Assembly (NCBI GenBank): GCA_964611145.1
Contig: CAZSYM010000011.1
Coordinates: forward strand, 1 to 64,000
Length of the DNA stretch: 64,000 nt
DNA from: WFQV01 sp964611145
Lineage (GTDB): Bacteria; Bacteroidota; Ignavibacteria; Ignavibacteriales; Melioribacteraceae
Direction of reading: 5' to 3'
The translations under genes and the position numbers were made by a program. Of this stretch, positions 18,791-26,793 are shown piece by piece; within the stretch, counting starts at the first letter, position 1; every line of letters begins with the position of its first letter. The notes under the pieces were generated by a model that worked only from the letters and a program-made list of their open reading frames with translations, was not told the DNA's origin and did no database searches.

Positions 18791-20155
18791 ATGATTGTTG
18801 ATAGTCATGCTCATCTTTTCCTCCCGAATTTTAACGGCGAAGTGGAAGCGGTAATAAACAGAGCCAAGGAAAAAGGTGTCGAGTATATTTTGGTGCCCGG
18901 GACCGATTTAATTACTTCGGCTCAGGCTATTGAATTGGCGGAAAAGTATAAGGGACTTTATGCCGCCGTGGGTGTGCATCCTCACGATACCAAAAATTGG
19001 GAAGATGAATGGTTGGAAGAATTGGAAAAACTTGCCAAGCATCCGAAAGTGGTTGGAATAGGGGAAATAGGACTCGATTATTATTACGATTTTTCTCCGA
19101 GAGAGATTCAGATAGACGCTTTTAGGAAACAATTGGATTTGGCGGTTAAGTTAAACCTTCCCGTTATAATTCACAATCGCGAGGCGAGCGACGATTTAAT
19201 GGATATTATACGTGAATACAAAGAGAGCGGATTGCGAGCGCAATTTCATTGTTTCGCGGGTACGAAGTCGGATGCGCGCGAACTGATAGAACTTGGGCAT
19301 TTTATTTCGTTCGCCGGGAACCTTACTTTTAAAAATGCCGATGGTCTTCGCGAAATAGCCGCCTCGATTCAAATAGATAATATGCTTTTGGAAACGGATT
19401 CCCCTTTCCTTACTCCCGTCCCTTTCAGGGGCAAGAGGAACGAACCCGCAAACGTTGTGCTTATCGCCGAGAAATTGGCGGAGGTGCAGAATCTTACTTT
19501 CGATGATATTACTCGAACAACCGCTTACAGTGCATATAAGCTTTTCGGAATAGGCGAAAAGCCGAAGCTCAGTTTTACTTACAAAATCGGGAATTCCCTT
19601 TATGTCAACGTTACAAACCGATGCAATGCCGATTGTGTTTTTTGTGACCGTAAGGGGGAAGCGATGGTTAAAGGATATAATCTAAAAATGTCCAAAGAAC
19701 AGGAACCACCGGCGGAAGTTTATATTAAAGAAATTGGCGATCCGAAACAGTATAAGGAAATTGTTTTTTGCGGCTACGGCGAACCGACAATACGTTGGGA
19801 TGTAGTTAAAAAAATTGCAAAGTATGTGAAAGAAAACGGCGGGCGAACGAGATTGAATACCGACGGACATGGAAACGCAATAAATAAACGTGATATTACG
19901 GAAGATTTCCCGGGTTTGATTGATGAGGTTTCTATAAGTCTTAATTCTCCCGACCCGAAACAATATGCAAAGCTGATGCGCATAGACGAAAAATTCTTTT
20001 ACGAGATGCTCGATTTTACAAAGAAAGCCAAACGTTACGCTCACGTGGTAATGACAATTGTCGGACTTAACGAGGTGGATAGTGAGAAAGCAAAGAAATT
20101 TGTTACGGAAGAATTGGGAGTGGATTTTAGGGAGCGTGAATATTTCAAGTACTAA
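18791..20155 (+). CDS. TatD-family nuclease fused to a TatD-associated radical SAM domain
   Basis: 454 residues with two domains in one uninterrupted frame. Residues 1-255 are a complete TatD metallohydrolase: HAH near the N-terminus, GEIGLDYY, IIHNREA, FHCFAG and ETDSPFL supply the metal ligands. Residues about 258-454 are a radical SAM domain with the cluster motif Cys278-x3-Cys282-x2-Cys285 and a GYGEPT motif at 328-333; this resembles the family usually encoded as a separate protein next to tatD. TatD proteins are 3'-5' exonucleases or deoxyribonucleases. The chemistry of the radical SAM partner is not established. The C-terminus overlaps the start of dacB by 20 bases. Confidence 0.88.
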   Translation: MIVDSHAHLFLPNFNGEVEAVINRAKEKGVEYILVPGTDLITSAQAIELAEKYKGLYAAVGVHPHDTKNWEDEWLEELEKLAKHPKVVGIGEIGLDYYYDFSPREIQIDAFRKQLDLAVKLNLPVIIHNREASDDLMDIIREYKESGLRAQFHCFAGTKSDARELIELGHFISFAGNLTFKNADGLREIAASIQIDNMLLETDSPFLTPVPFRGKRNEPANVVLIAEKLAEVQNLTFDDITRTTAYSAYKLFGIGEKPKLSFTYKIGNSLYVNVTNRCNADCVFCDRKGEAMVKGYNLKMSKEQEPPAEVYIKEIGDPKQYKEIVFCGYGEPTIRWDVVKKIAKYVKENGGRTRLNTDGHGNAINKRDITEDFPGLIDEVSISLNSPDPKQYAKLMRIDEKFFYEMLDFTKKAKRYAHVVMTIVGLNEVDSEKAKKFVTEELGVDFREREYFKY

Positions 20156-21590
20156 GAAGTTCGGAAATTTAACCAAATCGCTCCTTGCTATTGCTTTTCC
20201 CCTTTTGTTATCGGCACAAAGCTTATTTTGCCAGTCCGGAGCCCAATATCTAAAGGCAAAAATCGATTCCCTTCTTACGGATGATTATTTTTCCCGCACT
20301 TTGTTGGCATGCGAAATTTATGACATGCAAGGGGATTCCGTTCTCTATCGCAAGGATGAGAAAATGTTGCTTCATCCCGCTTCCAATATGAAAATCCTTA
20401 CCACTTCTACCGCTCTTTATTTTCTGGGACCCAAATATGAATTTAAAACGTATCTTTACTACGACGGCGAAATACGGGACGGCGTTTTACACGGTAATAT
20501 TTATTTGAAAGGAGGCTTTGACCCAGATTTTACCACCGAGGATTTAAGAAGATTTGCACAAGCGATTGAATCTTACGGGATTGAAACTATTCAAGGCAAT
20601 ATTTATGGCGACGTGAGTAACATGGATAGCTTGTTTTGGGGTAACGGTTGGATGTGGGATGATGACCCGTATATGGATTTTCCTTATATGACGCCGCTTA
20701 ATGTGAACGACGATTGTGTGCAAATCATAGTGACCCCGAAAAATAAGGGCGAAAAACCTCTTGTGGAAATTTTTCCGCATTCGCTTTTTTATACTTTTGA
20801 AAATAATGCTTTGACGACCGATACGACGGACTTGAGAATTACGCGAGATTGGATAAATAGAAAAAATCACTTCACCGTTTCGGGAACAATACAATACAAC
20901 GCTTTGCCCGATACGGTTGAAAGGAATTTGGTAAATACGAATTTGTATGCAATTACTTTGCTAAAAGAAATTCTTTATTCGGACGGAGTGAACTGTTTGG
21001 GAATTTTGGATACCGGCCGGGTTCCGACAAAAGCCGTTTTGCTCGATAAAACAATGCGACCGTTCGATGAGGTGATATTGAATCTTAATAAAAACAGTGA
21101 TAATCTTTCGGCGGAAATGACTTTGCGGGCATTGGGACTCGAATTTTTTGGCGCGCCATCTTCGGCAGAAAAGGGAATAAGAATGATAGACAGCCTGATT
21201 ACTCTGGCTGGTTTTGAGCCGGAAGATTATCGAATTGTTGACGGCTCGGGAGTGTCTCATTATAATTTGATTACTCCGGAGTTGATAGTCGGGATATTCA
21301 CTTTCTTGAATAAAAACAGACCTGAGCTTTTGCGAATTTTAAAAGATTCTTTCCCCGTGGCTGGTATGGATGGCACATTGAAAAACAGAATGAAAAATTC
21401 AGCGGCTTTCGGTAATGTGCGTGCCAAAACGGGAACCCTTAGCGGTGTAAGTACGCTTTCGGGTTTTGTGAATTCGGCTTCCGGGAAAGAAATCGCCTTT
21501 TCGATTTTCCTTCAGAATTTTACCGGTAGCGCCAAAATGGCAAGAGATTATCAGGATAAGATTTGTGAAATAATGGCGGAGATGAGATGA
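20136..21590 (+). CDS. dacB: D-alanyl-D-alanine carboxypeptidase/endopeptidase (PBP4, DacB)
   Basis: 484-residue class C penicillin-binding protein of the peptidase S13 family, a periplasmic enzyme that trims or cleaves peptidoglycan cross-links. The three active-site motifs are ASNMK (SxxK), SDN (SxN) and AKTG (KTG). An N-terminal hydrophobic signal (SLLAIAFPLLLSAQSLFC) precedes the mature domain. The frame stays open into the preceding gene; the GTG at 20136 is the last plausible start before the signal peptide, with AGGGAG just upstream. The stop overlaps the next gene (ATGA). Confidence 0.92.
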   Translation: MNISSTKKFGNLTKSLLAIAFPLLLSAQSLFCQSGAQYLKAKIDSLLTDDYFSRTLLACEIYDMQGDSVLYRKDEKMLLHPASNMKILTTSTALYFLGPKYEFKTYLYYDGEIRDGVLHGNIYLKGGFDPDFTTEDLRRFAQAIESYGIETIQGNIYGDVSNMDSLFWGNGWMWDDDPYMDFPYMTPLNVNDDCVQIIVTPKNKGEKPLVEIFPHSLFYTFENNALTTDTTDLRITRDWINRKNHFTVSGTIQYNALPDTVERNLVNTNLYAITLLKEILYSDGVNCLGILDTGRVPTKAVLLDKTMRPFDEVILNLNKNSDNLSAEMTLRALGLEFFGAPSSAEKGIRMIDSLITLAGFEPEDYRIVDGSGVSHYNLITPELIVGIFTFLNKNRPELLRILKDSFPVAGMDGTLKNRMKNSAAFGNVRAKTGTLSGVSTLSGFVNSASGKEIAFSIFLQNFTGSAKMARDYQDKICEIMAEMR

Positions 21591-22576
21591 AAAAGATAGC
21601 TTATATTCTTGTTTTTGCTTTCGGAATTTGGGGACTCTTTTCATGTTCCGGGAAGAAGGAAGAAAAAATTAAAATGACTTACGAGCTGAAAATTGTTCCG
21701 AATATAGGGTTCTTTAATGAGGACAGCGCTTTCGAGTTTGTAAAAAAGCAACTTGCATTCGGTCCCAGAAACCCCGGTTCGCAAGGGCATAAGAAGACAT
21801 TGGAGTATCTGAAGAAAAAACTCGAACGATATTCGGACGAGCTGATTTTACAAAGCTTTGATTACACCGGTTACGAAGGCGAAATACTCCATTTAACAAA
21901 TTTAATTGCAAGGTTTAATCCTGAGAAGAAGAAAAGAATTTTTATTGCGGCGCATTGGGATACGCGTCCCCGTGCCGATATGGAGGTGCTTGCCGAGAGA
22001 GCCGAGAAGCCTATCCCGGGTGCCAATGACGGTGCCAGCGGCGTTGCTGTCCTGTTGGAGTTGGCAAGGATATTTAAGGATTACAAGCCGGAAATAGGCG
22101 TGGATCTGATTTTCTTCGACGGCGAGGATTATGGAAAAGAGGAGGACTTGAAAAATTATTGCCTCGGTTCGAAATATTTCGCCGCAAATTTCAAAGGACG
22201 TGAAAATTATCTTTTCGGAATTGTGCTGGATATGGTGGGCGATAAAGGCTCCGGCTTTTTCCCTGAATATTATTCGGAGGTTTATGCTTCCGAAATTAAC
22301 AAAATGGTATGGGACGCCGGTTTTAAATTGGGACTTTCCCGTTTCAGGGAGAATACCGTTAAGTATCAAGTTTACGACGATCATGTGCCCTTGAATCAAG
22401 CGGGAATTAAGACCATCGATATTATTGACGCCGGTTTAATTCAGAATGTGAAACCTTTGCAAAGACGAACTTATTGGCATACGTTGCGAGATGATATCCG
22501 TAATATTTCCAAGGATTCGTTGGGACAAGTTGGGCGTTTGGTTGCCGCAATTGTTTACGGATTGAAAATTTATTAG
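21587..22576 (+). CDS. M28-family lipoprotein, glutaminyl-peptide cyclotransferase-like
   Basis: 329 residues with a lipoprotein signal (lipobox LFSC, Cys20). The M28 zinc sites are visible: AAHWDTRP, GANDGASGVAVLLE, FFDGEDYG and a late His in VYDDHVPL. The FDGEDYG and DDHVPL sequences are those of glutaminyl cyclases, which form N-terminal pyroglutamate on exported proteins, rather than of classical aminopeptidases. Bacteroidota remove signal peptides before Gln often enough that such cyclases are widespread there. The start overlaps the dacB stop (ATGA). Confidence 0.85.
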   Translation: MKKIAYILVFAFGIWGLFSCSGKKEEKIKMTYELKIVPNIGFFNEDSAFEFVKKQLAFGPRNPGSQGHKKTLEYLKKKLERYSDELILQSFDYTGYEGEILHLTNLIARFNPEKKKRIFIAAHWDTRPRADMEVLAERAEKPIPGANDGASGVAVLLELARIFKDYKPEIGVDLIFFDGEDYGKEEDLKNYCLGSKYFAANFKGRENYLFGIVLDMVGDKGSGFFPEYYSEVYASEINKMVWDAGFKLGLSRFRENTVKYQVYDDHVPLNQAGIKTIDIIDAGLIQNVKPLQRRTYWHTLRDDIRNISKDSLGQVGRLVAAIVYGLKIY

Positions 22577-22598
22577 ATTTGGTTTCAAAGGATAACCT

Positions 22599-23450
22599 GT
22601 GATGAAAAAGTTTAATGATTTCCGAATAAAGTTAATTCCCTTTTTGCCCGATTTAATAGGGGGGGCGTTGTGGACATTGCCTCTGAAAGGAATTGAGGAA
22701 CATGAGGAATATATCGATGTTTATACCGACGAGGGTTCCGGTGTTACGAAAGATAAGATAAAAAAAATACTGGACGAATTTGTTAAGCGAAATATTTTGG
22801 AGCGATACGAAATTTATGTGTTTGACTTGGACGATCGCAATTGGAATGCCGAATGGGAAAAGAATGTCGGTGTAATCGAGGTTAGCGAAAGAATCGTTAT
22901 AAAACCTTCTTTTAAAGATTATAGTGCCGAAGAGGGACAAATAATCTTGGAAATCGACCCTAAAATGTCTTTCGGAACGGGCGAGCACGAAACCACGCGA
23001 TTGATGTTGAGATTGCTTGAAAAATATTTACTCCCCGGTGCGGAGGTTTTGGATCTTGGCTCCGGTACGGCGGTGCTTTCTATCTGCGCTGCCAAATTGG
23101 GCGCCAAAAAGGTTTTGGCTGTGGATAATAACGAATGGTGTTACGTAAATGGATTGGAAAATACGAAGCGTAACAATGTTACCGACAAGGTGGAGGTTAA
23201 ACTGGGTGAATTGAAAGATGTGGAAAACAAAGTGTTTGATTTGGTTTTGGCAAACATAAATAAAAATGTTTTATTGGAAATTAGAAAAGATTTGGTTGAC
23301 CGCGTTTCCAAAGGTGGCTTTTTAATTCTTTCGGGCATTCTTAAGGAAGATAAAAATGATATTATTGATGCATACTCTAAGTCTGGAGTATTGAATAAGG
23401 AAATTATTAGTGAGAACGAATGGATAGGAGCTGTTTTTAAGAAAGCATAG
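22599..23450 (+). CDS. prmA: Ribosomal protein L11 methyltransferase PrmA
   Basis: About 283 residues: an N-terminal substrate-recognition domain and a Rossmann methyltransferase domain with the PrmA signature FGTGEHETTRLML and motif I VLDLGSGTAVLSICAAKLGA; ANINKNVLLE is the post-II motif. It trimethylates ribosomal protein L11. Two starts are possible, GTG 22599 (AAGGA seven bases upstream) and ATG 22602; they differ by one residue. Confidence 0.92.
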   Translation: MMKKFNDFRIKLIPFLPDLIGGALWTLPLKGIEEHEEYIDVYTDEGSGVTKDKIKKILDEFVKRNILERYEIYVFDLDDRNWNAEWEKNVGVIEVSERIVIKPSFKDYSAEEGQIILEIDPKMSFGTGEHETTRLMLRLLEKYLLPGAEVLDLGSGTAVLSICAAKLGAKKVLAVDNNEWCYVNGLENTKRNNVTDKVEVKLGELKDVENKVFDLVLANINKNVLLEIRKDLVDRVSKGGFLILSGILKEDKNDIIDAYSKSGVLNKEIISENEWIGAVFKKA

Positions 23451-23499
23451 AGTTTTTGTAATTTGTTATTTGTGTAAGGATTAAAAATCAAGAGAAAAA

Positions 23500-23709
23500 T
23501 TGTTATTAATAGAAATCATATCCGATAAATGTGATTTTTGCGGTTGCTGTGTGGGAGTATGTCCCGAAGATGCAATTGAATTAAAAGAAGCCGAGATTAG
23601 AATTTCGGAAGAGCTTTGTACAAACTGTGCAAAGTGCGTATGGTCTTGTCCCATTGAAGTTTTGAAGTTTAAGAAAAACAGGAAAGAGAAGGGGGCGGAT
23701 GAAAAGTAG
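23500..23709 (+). CDS. 2[4Fe-4S] ferredoxin
   Basis: 69-residue bacterial-type ferredoxin with two cluster motifs, CDFCGCCVGVCP and CTNCAKCVWSCP. The second spacing and the extra Cys in the first motif are unremarkable. A stop codon just upstream forces a start at the TTG at 23500; the ribosome site is weak. Its 3' end overlaps the start of the geranylgeranyl-reductase-family gene by 11 bases, which strongly suggests it is the electron donor for that flavoprotein. Confidence 0.88.
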   Translation: MLLIEIISDKCDFCGCCVGVCPEDAIELKEAEIRISEELCTNCAKCVWSCPIEVLKFKKNRKEKGADEK

Positions 23710-24871
23710 ATATGATGTGATTGTTGTGGGCGGTGGACCCGCGGGAACAACTGCCGCAAGATTTGCAGCCGAGCGAGGCGTTTCCGTTCTTGTTTTGGAA
23801 AAGGATAGAGATATTGGCTATCCCGTACGTTGTGGCGAGGCTGTAAGCCGCGCGGGCGTGGAGGAATTTATTGAACCGGAGGAGCGTTGGATTGCTGCTA
23901 AAATCGATAAGTTCAATATGATTGCACCCGACGGAACGGAGGTTGTCCTGCCATTGGAGGAAGAGGGATTTATACTCGAAAGAAGAATCTTTGATTATGT
24001 GTTGGCTCAAAAAGCGGCGGAAGCTGGAGCGGAAATATTAACCAAAGCGTATGTTCACGGACTTGTTTTTGACGATGGGAAAGTCGCGGGAGTTAAATTT
24101 ACTCATCTGGGAGAGGAGAAAGAGGCGTATGCAAAAATAGTAATAGGTGCCGACGGTGTCGAAAGTCGTGTGGGACGCTGGGCGGGACTTTCTACGGTGG
24201 TTGATTTTCGGGATATGGAAAGCGCCGTGCAAGTTACGGCAGCGGGACTTTCGGGAATTCGTGATGACACGTGCTATTTCTATTTCGGCGAGAAAATTGC
24301 TCCACATGGTTATCTCTGGATTTTTCCAAAAGGGAAGGATTCCGCTAACATCGGTTTGGGCGTTTCGGGTGATATCGGGAAAAAACGTTCGGCACTTTCT
24401 TTCTTGAATGAATTTCTGAAAGAACATTTTCCCGATGTTGCGATTTTAACAAAGGTCGCTGGAGGTGTTCCCTGCGTTGTTACTCTTAGGAAAATTACCG
24501 CTCCCGGCTTGATGTTGGTAGGCGATGCCGCTCGACAAGTAAATCCGCTTTCGGGAGGGGGAATTATAAGCGGGATGATTGGCGGTAAGATTGCTGGTAG
24601 AATAGCCGCGGAAGCAATTAAAAGTAACAGACTGGATTACATTGAACATTACGAGCGTGAGTGGGATAACCGTTTGGGAAAACGGCATCGGATTTTCGAT
24701 AGAATTAAGGATGGCATTTTCGATTTTTCCGACGATAAGTTTAATTCCATTGCAAAAGCTTTTAATCGCGTGCCTATGGAAAAAAGGACCTTGGGAAATT
24801 TGTTCAAAACCGCTTTGGTCAATAACCCCTCCCTTTTGTTTGATGTCGCGAAAGTTTTCCTGATAAAATAA
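23699..24871 (+). CDS. Geranylgeranyl reductase family FAD oxidoreductase
   Basis: 390 residues. FAD-binding VIVVGGGPAGTTAARFA at the N-terminus, the family cysteine in RCGEAV, the ATG-like segment IGADGVESRVG and the second FAD motif VGDAARQVNPLSGGGI. Members hydrogenate isoprenoid double bonds in archaeal lipids, chlorophyll or menaquinone side chains. The closest pattern is the archaeal/anaerobe type that takes electrons from ferredoxin, and a ferredoxin gene overlaps the start here. The substrate in this organism is unknown; a saturated menaquinone or carotenoid/lipid role is possible. AAGGGGG before the ATG supports the start. Confidence 0.87.
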   Translation: MKSRYDVIVVGGGPAGTTAARFAAERGVSVLVLEKDRDIGYPVRCGEAVSRAGVEEFIEPEERWIAAKIDKFNMIAPDGTEVVLPLEEEGFILERRIFDYVLAQKAAEAGAEILTKAYVHGLVFDDGKVAGVKFTHLGEEKEAYAKIVIGADGVESRVGRWAGLSTVVDFRDMESAVQVTAAGLSGIRDDTCYFYFGEKIAPHGYLWIFPKGKDSANIGLGVSGDIGKKRSALSFLNEFLKEHFPDVAILTKVAGGVPCVVTLRKITAPGLMLVGDAARQVNPLSGGGIISGMIGGKIAGRIAAEAIKSNRLDYIEHYEREWDNRLGKRHRIFDRIKDGIFDFSDDKFNSIAKAFNRVPMEKRTLGNLFKTALVNNPSLLFDVAKVFLIK

Positions 24872-24969
24872 CAATGCCTTGTTGGTGTAACCGATGAATC
24901 GACGGAAATCCATTTTAATTTAAAATTCCGTAAATTTAGAAAGCTAAAAAGAAAATTGAACGGAAAAAA

Positions 24970-26517
24970 TTGAAATTAGACGAGGACAAAATAAAAGCCC
25001 TAGCCAAAGACGAAATTTCTTTTAAAGAATTGTTTGCTTATTTTGAATCGGCATTTTTAAGTTTTGCCGAAGCAAATGAAGGCTTTTTCTTGGCGGTACG
25101 CTATTTTGGGAATGATTCTGAACGACCTTGTTCTTTTTCAAAATCCGTTGAGAAGGTAACGGGTTATACCGCCGAGGAAATTGAGGCTCTCCCAGCTGGC
25201 TTGAATTCTTTGATAGTTAAAGAAGATATTCTGAAAATAAAGAAGTTGCTTGCTGAGTTTAAAGAGAATCCACGAAACAAAATTTCAAAAGCTGTTTATA
25301 GAATACAAACGAAAAGTGGAAAAACGATTTGGTTAGAAGAAATATTTTCGCCTCGGAGGGATAAGGCAGGAAATTTATTACAAATAGAAAGTGCTGTTTT
25401 TGATGTTACGGATTTTATTGAGAAAGAAACTGAATTACTAAATGTACAAGAACACCTTAAACGAAAGAACGCTATTAAGGATAAATTTATTTCTATTGTT
25501 TCTCACGACTTGCGTTCGCCATTTACTTCTTTGCTGGGTTTTTCTGAGATACTTTTGAAAGAAGATGATTTACCTGAGGAAGAAAAAAGGGAATATCTTG
25601 AATATATTTATGACGCCGCAAAATCAGAATTAGAACTCATTAATGATTTGTTAGATTGGGCACGGTTGCAGACTGGTAAAATAAAAATACAACCGAAGCG
25701 CCTAAATCTTCATTATGCTGTAAGCTCGGCGGTTTCAGTTTTAACGGGCAACGCCATTCGAAAAGAGGTGGAAATTAAAACGGATATTCCCGATGACCTT
25801 TATGTTAAAGCGGACGAACGCCTGTTTCACGAAGCTGTTAAGAACCTCGTTGCCAATGCTATAAAATTTACTCCTCGTGGTAAACGTATTTTTTTGAAAG
25901 GTAATCGTTTTAAAAACGGTGTGATTGAGTTGATTATTAGAGATGAAGGGGTTGGTATCCCTGAAAAAGAACAAGCAAAGATTTTTAGATTGGACGAAAA
26001 ATTTACATTGGAGGGAACCGAAGGCGAGAAGGGAAGTGGCTTGGGATTGGCGTTGGTAAAAGAGATTATCGATAAACATAACGGTAATATTTGGTTTTAT
26101 TCGAAAGAAGGCGAGGGGACGGAATTTCATATTACCCTTGCGGAAGCAAGAAATAAAATTTTGATTGTCGAAGATGACCTTGATACCAGAAAACTTTTGA
26201 GGAATTTGATTTTAAAGCATGTGAAAAATTGTGATATTATTGAATCTACTAACGGTTACGAAGCTCTTACCCTGATGGAAAAGGAAATTCCTACTTTGTT
26301 AATTACCGATCATGAAATGCCTTTGATGAACGGAAAACAATTGGTCGAAGCCGTATTGAAAAAAAGTGGGGGGATAGATATTCCTGTTATGATCGTTTCC
26401 GGTAAGTTGGATGAAAAATTAAAAAGTGAATATCAAGAACTTGGAGTTGCATCGATAGTTGGGAAACCAATTGATCATAATTTATTAAGTGAAGAATTAA
26501 AGAGGATACTTTCTTAG
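24970..26517 (+). CDS. PAS sensor histidine kinase with C-terminal receiver domain
   Basis: 515-residue hybrid kinase without transmembrane helices, so cytoplasmic. Order: PAS/PAC (about 40-155), HisKA with the phosphorylated His in IVSHDLRSPFTS (about 180-190), HATPase with NLVANAIKFTP, DEGVGIP and GSGLGLALV, then a receiver domain (about 395-515) with VEDD, acceptor Asp in ITDHEMP and the later Ser/Lys positions VSGK. No DNA-binding output domain is present, so it probably relays phosphate to another protein. It starts with TTG at 24970; the ribosome site is poor. The input signal is unknown. Confidence 0.88.
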   Translation: MKLDEDKIKALAKDEISFKELFAYFESAFLSFAEANEGFFLAVRYFGNDSERPCSFSKSVEKVTGYTAEEIEALPAGLNSLIVKEDILKIKKLLAEFKENPRNKISKAVYRIQTKSGKTIWLEEIFSPRRDKAGNLLQIESAVFDVTDFIEKETELLNVQEHLKRKNAIKDKFISIVSHDLRSPFTSLLGFSEILLKEDDLPEEEKREYLEYIYDAAKSELELINDLLDWARLQTGKIKIQPKRLNLHYAVSSAVSVLTGNAIRKEVEIKTDIPDDLYVKADERLFHEAVKNLVANAIKFTPRGKRIFLKGNRFKNGVIELIIRDEGVGIPEKEQAKIFRLDEKFTLEGTEGEKGSGLGLALVKEIIDKHNGNIWFYSKEGEGTEFHITLAEARNKILIVEDDLDTRKLLRNLILKHVKNCDIIESTNGYEALTLMEKEIPTLLITDHEMPLMNGKQLVEAVLKKSGGIDIPVMIVSGKLDEKLKSEYQELGVASIVGKPIDHNLLSEELKRILS

Positions 26518-26530
26518 CGATTAGATGTTA

Positions 26531-26713
26531 TTATATAAGAGTGGCAGCTAAAATTCCTGTTACGCCTAAAAAAATCAAAATGAATATTACAACCCTTTTG
26601 ATTGTTTTTGCTCTTTTTTGAGTGGCAAAATGGGGATTATATTCAAGAAGATCTTCATGATCCCTTTCGTAATCACCTTTGCTTATATCCCATTTGAAAT
26701 ACTTTTCGTTCAT
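26531..26713 (-). CDS. Small single-pass membrane protein, unknown
   Basis: 60 residues: a charged N-terminal half rich in acidic and aromatic residues (KYFKWDISKGDYERDHEDLL), a basic patch (KRAKTIKR) and one C-terminal transmembrane helix ending at the stop. The positive-inside rule predicts the charged half is cytoplasmic. It is the first of the minus-strand genes downstream of a promoter-like sequence and converges on the kinase gene. There is no good ribosome site. I do not recognise the family; the amphipathic layout and promoter make it more likely real than chance. Confidence 0.5.
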   Translation of the reverse strand: MNEKYFKWDISKGDYERDHEDLLEYNPHFATQKRAKTIKRVVIFILIFLGVTGILAATLI

Positions 26714-26746
26714 TTTTTTAGGGCAAAATTTTATGATTTTAAAAAA

Positions 26747-26777
26747 TAAAGATACAAGTTATCTTATTTTTATGAAA
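26747..26777 (-). promoter_or_regulatory. Candidate promoter for the 60-residue membrane protein
   Basis: On the minus strand TTTC (26777-26774), 19 bp, then TATCTTTA (26754-26747): one mismatch in each element of the TTTG/TAnnTTTG promoter. Predicted leader about 27 bases. Confidence 0.35.
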
Positions 26778-26793
26778 TGCTTTATATCACAAA

